NCBI GenBank assembly: GCA_016288175.1
Contig: JAEEYN010000104.1
Span: 1 to 10,011 of the forward strand
Length of the DNA stretch: 10,011 nt
Direction of reading: 5' to 3'
Source: Bacillota bacterium
GTDB lineage: Bacteria; Bacillota; Clostridia; Christensenellales; CAG-138
Part shown: positions 1 to 8,948 of the stretch, piece by piece
Numbering within the stretch: the first letter of the stretch is position 1
How the letters are laid out: each line of letters begins with the position of its first letter
Notes under the pieces: generated by a model
Seen by the model: the letters and a program-made list of their open reading frames with translations, nothing else
Told to the model about the DNA's origin: nothing
Database searches by the model: none
Made by a program: the position numbers and the translations under genes

Positions 1-354
1 AACGCCGCTCTTGAAAAAGTTCATCATGAACGTTATCGCAACGCCGATAAGGCCCCAGATGAGCAGCCGCCAAACGACATATACGGGCAGCGCCCACTCC
101 TTTTTGCGGATGCGCAGGGCGAGGACCTCGCCGACCGTCGCAAGCAGCGCGAATTTGACGAAGCCCATGATATAGGGATGCTCCGTCGAAAGCTTTTTGA
201 AGACCTCTCGACTCGCGGGGATGATCAGTATGATTGCGAACGCGGCAAGCACCGCGATCGAGCAGCAGGCGATTGCGATCCGGGCCGGCCTTCCGAGCGA
301 AGCGCTTTCCCGCGCCTTCGCCCTGTTTTTGCTTGTTTTTCCTGTGTTTTTCAT
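1..354 (-). CDS. Integral membrane protein of unknown function (3' part missing)
   Basis: The reading frame opens with ATG at 354 and stays open for 118 codons to the left window edge, so the C-terminal part is missing. It has a basic N-terminus (about residues 2-25, rich in Lys and Arg). Three hydrophobic stretches follow, at about 25-46, 62-82 and 90-113, indicating a polytopic inner-membrane protein with a positive-inside N-terminus. The segment HPYIMGFVKFALLATVGE (59-76), followed by basic residues and then EWALP, resembles a conserved but uncharacterised membrane family I recall from Clostridia. I cannot name that family with certainty and no function is claimed. The start is supported by a GAGGA ribosome binding site at 359-363 that overlaps the upstream gene's TGA stop. 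The gap to that gene is 7 bases, so the two are almost certainly co-transcribed and translationally coupled. Confidence 0.8.
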   Translation of the reverse strand, partial: MKNTGKTSKNRAKARESASLGRPARIAIACCSIAVLAAFAIILIIPASREVFKKLSTEHPYIMGFVKFALLATVGEVLALRIRKKEWALPVYVVWRLLIWGLIGVAITFMMNFFKSGV

Positions 355-361
355 CGGTTCC

Positions 362-1870
362 TCACTCGGCGTCGCAGTTGACTTCCTCCGGCGGAGTATC
401 GAGCCTCTTCGGGTCGGTCATGCAGCGCTTGAAATATTTGAACGCGGAGGCGAAATAGAAGCCGTCGCAGATCCGCTCGTCGATGTTGACGGTGAAATCG
501 ATACAGCGCTTCTGAACGACGGCGCCGTCCGCGCTGAGCTCATTCTCCCTGCGCTTCATGCCGAAGGCGAGGAAAACGGGGATATTGCCGAAATTGTAGA
601 GATGGTGATAGACGGGCGGGATGCCGAGGGAACCCATGCTCGTTACGAACATCGAGCCGTGGAAGGGCGAAAGCTTCGTCAGCCAGCGCGGCAGATGACC
701 GAAATAATCGAGGGTCTTCAGGACCCAGACCGTGAACTTCATGAAAACGCCGGGGATGATGTTCAGCGCGCCGGCAAGCTTGTCGAAGCCGGAATCGAGC
801 TCCTCTGTCGCCTTGGCTTTTTCCACTTCTCTATTGAATTTTTCATAGACGGTATAGGCCGTGTCATGCGGATCGAGGTAGATCGTTATGATCGTTTCGG
901 AGCCCTCGAGGGTCATGTCCTTTTTGATGACCATGGAGATCTCGAGCTCGTCGTCGCGGCTGTAGATGCGCTGGCCGCTGATGAAGCGGTTCACGGAGGG
1001 GAGCTTCGCGACGGTCCTTGCGTAGGCCGCGAGCAGAAGATGGGTATAGCCGAAATGGAGAAGCCCTTCCTCGCGCTTTTCGCGGATATAGGCGTCCGCC
1101 GCCGCGCAGTCGAAGCTGTCCTTGAAAAGGTTGTTTGCGGCGCAGCGGTCGGGCATGATATAAACGGCAACGCCGTTCAGCGGGTCGAGCGAGCGGACCC
1201 TCCGTCCGTCGTTGCGGTCGCCGCACTGGGGCAAGGGTCTTTCGCTCTTTCGGAGCTTCAGTCCGGCAAGAACGGCGAGCACGGCGAGGATATCGAGGGC
1301 GATCGCCGCTTCGGAATGGAACGGAGCGGTCCCCGTGTCTTCGCGAAGAAGGGGCAGGAGCTCGAAAACGGTCTGACCCGCAAGAGCGAGCAGGAAGCAG
1401 CAGGCGCAGACGATTCGCCGCGCGGAGATGCCGGAGCGCTTCCTTCCGCCGGTGCTGACGGTCAGCCGGTAGATGACGGCGAGGGCGAAATATGCGATGA
1501 TCAGCGCGGTCGCGAGAAGGCCGCTGCCGACGCGCTTATCGCCGGAAACATACAGCGCGACGGCCCGCGCCGAAAGATAAACGGCGTAAAAGGCCACGGG
1601 CTTCGCTGTTTTATAAAGCCGCTTTTCGCCGAAAACGATCAGCTTGACGGCAAAGGCGAGCGAGCAGACGCAGGGCAGGATAAGGAAGATGACCGTCACA
1701 AGGAACGAGCTGATGTTCTCCGGTTTCCCGGCCGGAGAACTATAATAGACGATCCTCGCGGCGACGGCCGCCGCAACGAACAGCGCCGCTGCCCAAAGAA
1801 AAACATTCTGTTTGCGGATGCCGTAGGCGAAATACCGCTTTTCGGCATCGGTTTTTCTTTTCTTTTCCAT
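362..1870 (-). CDS. Membrane-anchored E2/CAT-like acyltransferase-fold protein
   Basis: This is a 502-residue protein in two parts. Residues 1-205 hold a basic start (MEKKRK) and about six hydrophobic helices (near 22-42, 54-80, 92-108, 116-136, 150-172 and 186-204). An even number of helices would place both ends in the cytoplasm. From about residue 217 it matches the stand-alone clostridial proteins usually labelled '2-oxo acid dehydrogenase subunit E2', which share the fold of E2 catalytic domains and chloramphenicol acetyltransferase. Signatures are SMGSLGI (411-417), YHHLYNFG (421-428) and DERICDG (464-470). In true E2 enzymes the last motif is DHRxxDG with a catalytic His; here Glu is in that place, so ordinary CoA acyl transfer is doubtful. 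No lipoyl domain and no E1 or E3 genes are nearby, so a role in a dehydrogenase complex is unlikely. The substrate is unknown. A strong promoter lies immediately upstream and no Shine-Dalgarno precedes the ATG. The first downstream in-frame Met lies well inside the E2-like part, so the ATG at 1870 is the credible start. Confidence 0.85.
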   Translation of the reverse strand: MEKKRKTDAEKRYFAYGIRKQNVFLWAAALFVAAAVAARIVYYSSPAGKPENISSFLVTVIFLILPCVCSLAFAVKLIVFGEKRLYKTAKPVAFYAVYLSARAVALYVSGDKRVGSGLLATALIIAYFALAVIYRLTVSTGGRKRSGISARRIVCACCFLLALAGQTVFELLPLLREDTGTAPFHSEAAIALDILAVLAVLAGLKLRKSERPLPQCGDRNDGRRVRSLDPLNGVAVYIMPDRCAANNLFKDSFDCAAADAYIREKREEGLLHFGYTHLLLAAYARTVAKLPSVNRFISGQRIYSRDDELEISMVIKKDMTLEGSETIITIYLDPHDTAYTVYEKFNREVEKAKATEELDSGFDKLAGALNIIPGVFMKFTVWVLKTLDYFGHLPRWLTKLSPFHGSMFVTSMGSLGIPPVYHHLYNFGNIPVFLAFGMKRRENELSADGAVVQKRCIDFTVNIDERICDGFYFASAFKYFKRCMTDPKRLDTPPEEVNCDAE

Positions 1871-1877
1871 ACACGCT

Positions 1878-1906
1878 ATTATATCAATTTGTACCTCTCA
1901 AATCAA
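1878..1906 (-). promoter_or_regulatory. Sigma-70/SigA-type promoter with extended -10, leaderless configuration
   Basis: On the minus strand, TTGATT (1901-1906) and a perfect TATAAT (1878-1883) are separated by exactly 17 bases. TG sits one base before the -10 box, giving an extended -10 (TGATATAAT). The expected transcription start, 7 bases past the -10 box, falls at about 1871 or 1870. Position 1870 is the A of the start codon of the membrane E2-like gene, so the mRNA should have no, or almost no, 5' leader. The -35 box lies 3 bases past the T-tract of the upstream terminator, so this is a tightly packed transcription-unit boundary. Confidence 0.85.
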
Positions 1907-1909
1907 CCG

Positions 1910-1949
1910 AAAAAACAAAAAATGCCCGCGTTTTTATCCCCGCGGGCAT
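1910..1949 (-). terminator. Intrinsic terminator (second of a tandem pair)
   Basis: On the minus strand a perfect 9-bp stem (ATGCCCGCG at 1941-1949 with CGCGGGCAT at 1922-1930) encloses a 10-base loop. It is followed by a T-rich tract interrupted by one G (T-run, G at 1916, then six T to 1910). This is a strong Rho-independent terminator for the lipoprotein transcript. It insulates the downstream promoter, whose -35 box starts 3 bases beyond. Confidence 0.9.
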
Positions 1950-1950
1950 G

Positions 1951-1975
1951 AAAAAAACGGGGCCGGAGCCCCGTT
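1951..1975 (-). terminator. Intrinsic terminator (first of a tandem pair)
   Basis: On the minus strand AACGGGGC (1968-1975), loop TCCG, and GCCCCGTT (1956-1963) form a GC-rich 8-bp stem. It is followed directly by a run of seven T (1951-1957, partly shared with the stem). It begins 10 bases after the TAA stop of the lipoprotein gene and is its primary terminator. Confidence 0.93.
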
Positions 1976-1985
1976 CGGCCGGTAT

Positions 1986-2570
1986 TTACTTTTCTTTCCC
2001 TGCCGCGTTGTTCGCCGCTGCCGGGGGGACAACGCTGACCGGCGCGTCAACGGGCCAGTGCAGGTTGTCGAGCGCGACGATGCCGAGGTGCTCGGCCATA
2101 TCGCAGGTCCCGACGTCGCCGTCCATCCTTCCGCCGACATTAACGGTCACAGTGCCGTCGGCGAGCTCGACGCCCGTCACTTCGGGGATCACCGAGCCGC
2201 TTGAGAAGACGACCTTGAAAACGATCAGGTGATGGTTTTTGAAGAAATCCTCGCCGTATTTCGCGCAGGCTGCGTCCTTCGTTTCGCCGCTGAGGTTCGG
2301 AAGAACGACGCTTGCGAAATCCGCGGCGTTCGTGATCACGACAGGCTTCGCCTTTCCGCCCTCGTATTCATAGGCGATGCGGAAGAACTCGGCTTCGAAT
2401 TTCGGCGCGTTGGGATCGATGATCTCCCCCGCGACATCGCCGTTCGGCTTCGCTTCGGTCTCCATCGGCGCCGGCGTTGTGAGCTCCGTTTCGGCGCTCG
2501 AGCAGGCGATCGCCGCGGCGGCCAGGGCAAGGATGAGGAGCAATGCGGTTATCTTGATGTTTCTTTTCAT
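1986..2570 (-). CDS. Small secreted lipoprotein, possibly PrcB-like
   Basis: This encodes 194 residues. A signal peptide is clear: MKRNIK, a hydrophobic core at residues 7-22, then Cys23 in the context AIAC-SSAE. This is a plausible lipobox, although Ala at -3 is less usual than Leu. A Thr/Pro/Glu-rich linker (about 24-55) would tether the domain to the outer face of the membrane. The globular part (about 57-183) has alternating beta-like strands: LIVFKVVFSSGS (115-126), then VTGVELADGTVTVNV. That layout resembles the PrcB C-terminal domain (protease-complex subunit family), but the match is by eye and weak. The tail is Ala/Asn/Lys-rich. No function can be assigned. The start is supported by the signal peptide and an AAGGA sequence about 11 bases upstream. 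The gene stands alone, with the ansA-side hairpin before it and two terminators after. I found no convincing promoter in the 125-base upstream gap, so read-through from ansA remains possible. Confidence 0.8.
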   Translation of the reverse strand: MKRNIKITALLLILALAAAAIACSSAETELTTPAPMETEAKPNGDVAGEIIDPNAPKFEAEFFRIAYEYEGGKAKPVVITNAADFASVVLPNLSGETKDAACAKYGEDFFKNHHLIVFKVVFSSGSVIPEVTGVELADGTVTVNVGGRMDGDVGTCDMAEHLGIVALDNLHWPVDAPVSVVPPAAANNAAGKEK

Positions 2571-2656
2571 TTTCGTATCCGTCCTTTCCGGGAGCTTCGG
2601 TCAGCGGGCGGGAATTCCTTTCCGCTGTTCCTTTTGCTTTCATCCATATAACGAAT

Positions 2657-2691
2657 AAGCGGCGGCTCCGGTTGAGAGGCGCCGCTTTTTT
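2657..2691 (-). terminator. GC-rich hairpin after ansA, probable terminator
   Basis: AAGCGGCG (2657-2664) pairs with CGCCGCTT (2680-2687). A short inner helix (CTC at 2666-2668 with GAG at 2676-2678) extends the stem. The hairpin starts 8 bases after the ansA stop in the direction of transcription. On the minus strand the trailing tract is imperfect (ATTCGTTATAT), while the plus strand shows a clean run of six T (2686-2691). It may therefore act weakly on the ansA transcript and more strongly against transcription from the opposite strand. Confidence 0.55.
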
Positions 2692-2695
2692 CGGT

Positions 2696-3682
2696 TTATG
2701 AACGCTCCGTGAGCTCGCCGACGAGGTTCTTCTGCATCAGCATCCTGATAACGTCCATGTCGTTCGTCCTGCCGAGGACCCACATCAGCTTCGTGATCGA
2801 AGCCTCCGTCGTCATATCCCCCGCGGAGATCACGCCGAGATCGCGGAGCGGACGGCTGACCTCGTAGATATCGGGCGAGGACTGCTCATAGAGGCACTGG
2901 GAGGTCAGGATCACGGGGATGCCCTTTTCCATCAGCCGGCCGATCGCCTCGAGGTGGTTCCTGCGGATCGAGTGCATGCCGCCGAGGCCGAAGCCTTCGA
3001 CGACGACGCCGTGGATATCGCAGTCGATGCAGTAATCGAGCAGCTTCGGGCTCATGCCGGGGATCAGCTTCACGAGCGCGACGCGGGGGTCGATATCCGT
3101 CGAAAAGCTGAAGCCGCCGGGAAAAGTGGGGTTATAGAGCGTCAGGAGCCTTCCGTCGCTCACGGTCCCGATATAGGGATAATTGATCGATTCGAAGGCG
3201 TTGAGCGAGGTCGTGCGCGTTTTGACGGCGCGGCAGCCGAGCATCAGGGAATTGCCGAAGCAGATATACACGCCGCCCGAAAGGGACTGCGCGGCGATCA
3301 GCGCGTTTTCGAGGTTATGCCGTCCGTCGGAATCCGGATAAACGGCGGGATACTGCGCGCCTGTCAGCACGACGGGGATCGGGATCCCCGCCAGCATGAA
3401 ACTCAGCATGCTCGCGGTATAGGCCATCGTATCCGTGCCGTGGGTGAGAACGATGCCGTCGCAGCTTCCGACGCTCGATTTGATCGCCTCCGCGATCGTG
3501 ATCCATTCCTCCGGCTGAATGTTGGAGGAATCCATGCTGAACAGGTCGATGCAGCTGACGAACGAATAGTCGCCGCCGAGCAGAGCGAGCAGCTCCTTCG
3601 ACGAAAGCCCCGGCGCGAGGCCCTTGTCCGTCGGGACGCAGGCGATGGTGCCGCCGGTGGAAATTAGATTGATCCTTTTCAT
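2696..3682 (-). CDS. ansA: Type I (cytoplasmic) L-asparaginase
   Basis: This 328-residue protein hydrolyses L-asparagine to aspartate and ammonia. The asparaginase/glutaminase family signatures are present: STGGTIA near the N-terminus with nucleophile Thr12, substrate-pocket DSS (51-53), and HGTDTM (81-86) giving the Thr83-Asp84 pair. Lys154 in the context AVKTR completes the Thr-Lys-Asp triad. There is no signal peptide and the length fits the cytoplasmic AnsA type rather than secreted AnsB. The segment SQCLYEQ (261-267) aligns with the region around the regulatory Cys of E. coli AnsA, so allosteric control by asparagine is possible but unproven. Archaeal GatD shares the catalytic domain, but it carries an extra N-terminal domain that is absent here. 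The start is supported by a strong GGGAGGA ribosome binding site at 3691-3697, 8 bases from the ATG. The gene lies 40 bases after serS and is probably the last gene of the housekeeping transcript. Confidence 0.9.
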   Translation of the reverse strand: MKRINLISTGGTIACVPTDKGLAPGLSSKELLALLGGDYSFVSCIDLFSMDSSNIQPEEWITIAEAIKSSVGSCDGIVLTHGTDTMAYTASMLSFMLAGIPIPVVLTGAQYPAVYPDSDGRHNLENALIAAQSLSGGVYICFGNSLMLGCRAVKTRTTSLNAFESINYPYIGTVSDGRLLTLYNPTFPGGFSFSTDIDPRVALVKLIPGMSPKLLDYCIDCDIHGVVVEGFGLGGMHSIRRNHLEAIGRLMEKGIPVILTSQCLYEQSSPDIYEVSRPLRDLGVISAGDMTTEASITKLMWVLGRTNDMDVIRMLMQKNLVGELTERS

Positions 3683-3722
3683 TTGCGATGTCCTCCCTTT
3701 CGGCCGCGGGGACCGGTTTTTC

Positions 3723-4991
3723 TTATTTGATCACGTCGCAGCGCATATACGGCACGAGCACATCGGGGATCTTTATGCTGCCGTCCGCCTGCTGATAGTT
3801 CTCGAGGATCGCGGCGACGGTGCGGCCGATCGCGACGCCGCTGCCGTTGAGGGTATGAACGAGCTCGGGCTTGCTTTTCGCGTCCCTGCGGAAGCGGATC
3901 TGCGCGCGGCGGGCCTGGAAATCTTCGAAATTGGAGCAGGAGCTGATCTCGACATAGCGGCCGTAGCTCGGCATCCAGACCTCGATATCGTAGGTCTTTG
4001 CGGAGCTGAAGCCGAGGTCGCCCGTGGAGAGGCAGACCACGCGGTACGGGAGGCCGAGGCCCTGAAGGACCTTTTCGGCGTCGTTCGTGAGCTTTTCAAG
4101 CTCGTCGTAGCTGGTTTCCGGCGCGACGAACTTAACGAGCTCGACCTTGTTGAACTGGTGCTGGCGGATGAGGCCGCGGGTATCGCGCCCCGCGCTGCCC
4201 GCTTCGCTGCGGAAGCAGGCGCTGTAGGCGCAGTACTTGATCGGCAGATCGGCGCCCGAAAGGATGTCTCCCCTGTGGAGGTTCGTAACGGGGACCTCCG
4301 CCGTCGGGATCAGGAAATAATCGGTGCCGGCGACCTTGAAGGCGTCCTCCTCGAACTTCGGGAGCTGGCCGGTGCCCGTCATCGAAGCCCTGTTGACCAT
4401 ATAGGGCGGCAGAATCTCGGTATAGCCGTTTTCGGTGTGCACGTCGAGGAAATAGCTGATGATCGCCCTCTCGAGCCTTGCGCCGAGGCCGCGGTAGACG
4501 GTGAACCTTGCGCCTGTGATCTTGCCCGCGGAGGCGAAATCGAGGATGCCGAGATCCTCGCCGAGGTCCCAGTGCGCCTTCGGCTCGAAGGCGAATTCGG
4601 TGGGCTTGCCCCAGCGGCGCATCTCCGCGTTGTCGCGGTCGTCGGCGCCGTCCGGAACGCTCGGATGGGGGATGTTCGGGATCTTCATAAGAAGCTCGTC
4701 GAATTTCCCGTCGATCTCCGTGAGTTCGCCGTCAAGGCCCTTGATCTCGTCGGCGAGGGTCTTCATCTCCGCGAGAAGGGCGGTAACATCCTCGCCCTGC
4801 TTTTTGAGCTGCGGGACCTTTGCGGAATCCTCGTTCCGCTTCGCCTTGAGAAGCTCGACCTTTTGGATCAGCTCACGGCGCTTTTCGTCGAGAGCGAGCA
4901 CTTCCGTCACGTCGGCGCCCTTGCCGCGGCGGGCTTTCATTGCCGCGACGAGCTCCTCCGGGTTCTTTCTGATTCGTTTGATATCCAGCAT
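3723..4991 (-). CDS. serS: Serine--tRNA ligase
   Basis: This 422-residue class II aminoacyl-tRNA synthetase charges tRNA-Ser, and also tRNA-Sec where present, with serine in the cytoplasm. The N-terminal arm (about 1-105, rich in Lys, Glu and Leu heptads) is the long antiparallel coiled coil that reaches the long variable arm of tRNA-Ser. The catalytic core follows: motif 1 near 172-200 with PPYMV, the serine-site loop TAEVP (230-234), and motif 2 at 259-280 (FRSEAG, then [13 protein letters not shown]). Motif 3 is at 383-400 ([18 protein letters not shown]). All key residues appear intact and the length is normal for the bacterial enzyme. An AAGGAG ribosome binding site (5001-5006) precedes the ATG by about 9 bases. 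It lies 42 bases after secA, too short for the T-box leader that controls serS in Bacillus subtilis, so it seems to be expressed with its upstream neighbours. Confidence 0.97.
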   Translation of the reverse strand: MLDIKRIRKNPEELVAAMKARRGKGADVTEVLALDEKRRELIQKVELLKAKRNEDSAKVPQLKKQGEDVTALLAEMKTLADEIKGLDGELTEIDGKFDELLMKIPNIPHPSVPDGADDRDNAEMRRWGKPTEFAFEPKAHWDLGEDLGILDFASAGKITGARFTVYRGLGARLERAIISYFLDVHTENGYTEILPPYMVNRASMTGTGQLPKFEEDAFKVAGTDYFLIPTAEVPVTNLHRGDILSGADLPIKYCAYSACFRSEAGSAGRDTRGLIRQHQFNKVELVKFVAPETSYDELEKLTNDAEKVLQGLGLPYRVVCLSTGDLGFSSAKTYDIEVWMPSYGRYVEISSCSNFEDFQARRAQIRFRRDAKSKPELVHTLNGSGVAIGRTVAAILENYQQADGSIKIPDVLVPYMRCDVIK

Positions 4992-5033
4992 TTTATTTAT
5001 CTCCTTGTGGGAAAAATAGACTTTTCTTCGGTT

Positions 5034-7793
<2,760 letters not shown>

Positions 7794-7805
7794 TTTTTCC
7801 TCCGA

Positions 7806-7867
7806 CCGCGGCGCTTTCGTCCGCGGCTTCTGTCCGTTGTTCCGGTCTTCGGGCGTTTTTTTCGCCC
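7806..7867 (-). promoter_or_regulatory. prfA-secA intergenic hairpins before the secA ribosome binding site
   Basis: The 81-base prfA-secA gap holds two short inverted repeats. Near prfA, GGGCG (7851-7855) and CGCCC (7863-7867) flank a homopolymer loop of seven A on the minus strand. Near secA, two copies of the palindrome CCGCGG (7806-7811 and 7821-7826) flank a 9-base loop. The second hairpin ends only 2 bases before the secA GGAGG. Neither has a following T-run on the minus strand, so they are not intrinsic terminators. They could affect mRNA stability or secA translation, but this is inference from position only. Confidence 0.4.
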
Positions 7868-7874
7868 CCGCCGG

Positions 7875-8945
7875 TCATTCTTCGCCCGCGAGCAGCCTTG
7901 TCCTTTCGGCAAGGATCAGCCCTTCGATGATCTCGTCCATATCCCCGTCGATGAACTGGGGAAGCTTGTAAAGCGTCATGTTGATGCGGTGATCGGTGAC
8001 GCGGCTCTGCGGGAAGTTATAGGTCCTGATCCGCTCGCTGCGGTCGCCCGAACCGACCTGGCTCCTTCTTTCGGAAGCCTCCTTCTCGGCCTGCCGGCGG
8101 CTGTAAAGCTCGTAGAGGCGGCTTTTCAGCACCTTCATCGCCTGCTCCTTGTTCCGCCCCTGACTGCGTTCGTCCTGGCTCTGCACGACGATGCCCGTCG
8201 GGATATGCGTGATGCGGATCGCGCTCTCGGTCTTGTTGACGTGCTGCCCGCCGGCGCCGCTTGAACGGTAGGTGTCGATGCGCAGGTCGTTCGGGTCGAT
8301 CTCGACCTCGACGTCCTCCGCCTCCGGAAGCACCGCGACAGTCGCCGCGCTTGTGTGGATCCTTCCCTGCGTTTCGGTTTCCGGAACGCGCTGAACGCGG
8401 TGGACGCCGCTTTCGTATTTGAGTCTTGAGTACGCGCCGCGCCCCGAAAGGCTCAGCACCGCCTCCTTGACGCCGCCCATCTCCGTTTCGCTGACGTCGA
8501 TGAGCTCGTATCTGAAGCCGCGGCGTTCGGCATAGCGCTCGTACATCCGCATCAGCACCGCGCCGAAAAGCGCCGCCTCGTCCCCGCCCGTTCCGGCGCG
8601 GATCTCGATTATGACGTTCCTTTCGTCGTTTTTATCCTTCGGAAGAAGCTGTATGCGGAGCTCCCGCAGCTGCTCCTCCGCCTTTTCGGAAAGCCGGCGC
8701 AGCTCATCCTCCGCAAGCTCCCGCAGCTCCTTTTCGGAATCAGCGTCCGCGAGGATCTCCCTGCAGTCGGCGATCGCCGCTTCGGTCGCGGAATAGCCGT
8801 CATACGCGGCGACGATCGGTTCGAGCCTTGAATGCTCCCGAACGAGCTCGCGCCACAGCGTCCGGTCCGCGATCACGGCGGGATCGGCGATCCTTTCCGC
8901 GAGCGAATCGAAGCGCGCCTTCATTTGTTTCAGTCGTGTCAGCAT
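7875..8945 (-). CDS. prfA: Peptide chain release factor 1 (RF1)
   Basis: RF1 recognises UAA and UAG stop codons in the ribosomal A site and triggers release of the finished peptide. The 356-residue protein has the helical domain 1 (about 1-105), then the stop-codon-reading domain. The tripeptide anticodon is PET (188-190) in the context [14 protein letters not shown]. That PxT type marks RF1, whereas RF2 carries SPF. The universal GGQ motif is at 232-234 in [15 protein letters not shown]; its Gln234 is the residue methylated by PrmC. The [10 protein letters not shown] segment (261-270) and the C-terminal [12 protein letters not shown] (309-320) are also standard. The start [12 protein letters not shown] fits the family. 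The ATG lies 3 bases after the prmC stop, with only a weak G-rich ribosome binding site, which suggests translational coupling to prmC. The gene itself ends in UGA, a codon read by RF2. Confidence 0.97.
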   Translation of the reverse strand: MLTRLKQMKARFDSLAERIADPAVIADRTLWRELVREHSRLEPIVAAYDGYSATEAAIADCREILADADSEKELRELAEDELRRLSEKAEEQLRELRIQLLPKDKNDERNVIIEIRAGTGGDEAALFGAVLMRMYERYAERRGFRYELIDVSETEMGGVKEAVLSLSGRGAYSRLKYESGVHRVQRVPETETQGRIHTSAATVAVLPEAEDVEVEIDPNDLRIDTYRSSGAGGQHVNKTESAIRITHIPTGIVVQSQDERSQGRNKEQAMKVLKSRLYELYSRRQAEKEASERRSQVGSGDRSERIRTYNFPQSRVTDHRINMTLYKLPQFIDGDMDEIIEGLILAERTRLLAGEE

Positions 8946-8948
8946 TTT

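Noticed and set aside
362..1870. Pyruvate dehydrogenase E2 component
   Set aside because: There is no lipoyl or peripheral-subunit-binding domain, the catalytic His is absent, the N-terminus is a membrane module, and no E1 or E3 genes are nearby.
197..1951. 584-codon open frame on the plus strand
   Set aside because: It lies antisense to the E2-like membrane gene. Its translation is charged, low-complexity and without recognisable motifs, and it runs through the tandem terminators and the promoter. The opposite frame has clear family motifs.
2571..2656. Possible lipoprotein promoter with a TATATG -10 box near 2640-2650
   Set aside because: No acceptable -35 hexamer lies 16-18 bases upstream; the sequence there is GC-rich hairpin. 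It is not strong enough to call.
7851..7867. Hairpin with a run of seven T on the plus strand after prfA, considered as a terminator
   Set aside because: The homopolymer is in the loop, not after the stem. On the minus strand it reads as A, so it is not an intrinsic terminator for prfA.
7875..8945. Possible RF2 (prfB), given the secA neighbour
   Set aside because: The anticodon tripeptide is PET rather than SPF, there is no frameshift site, and prmC is directly upstream. The gene is RF1.
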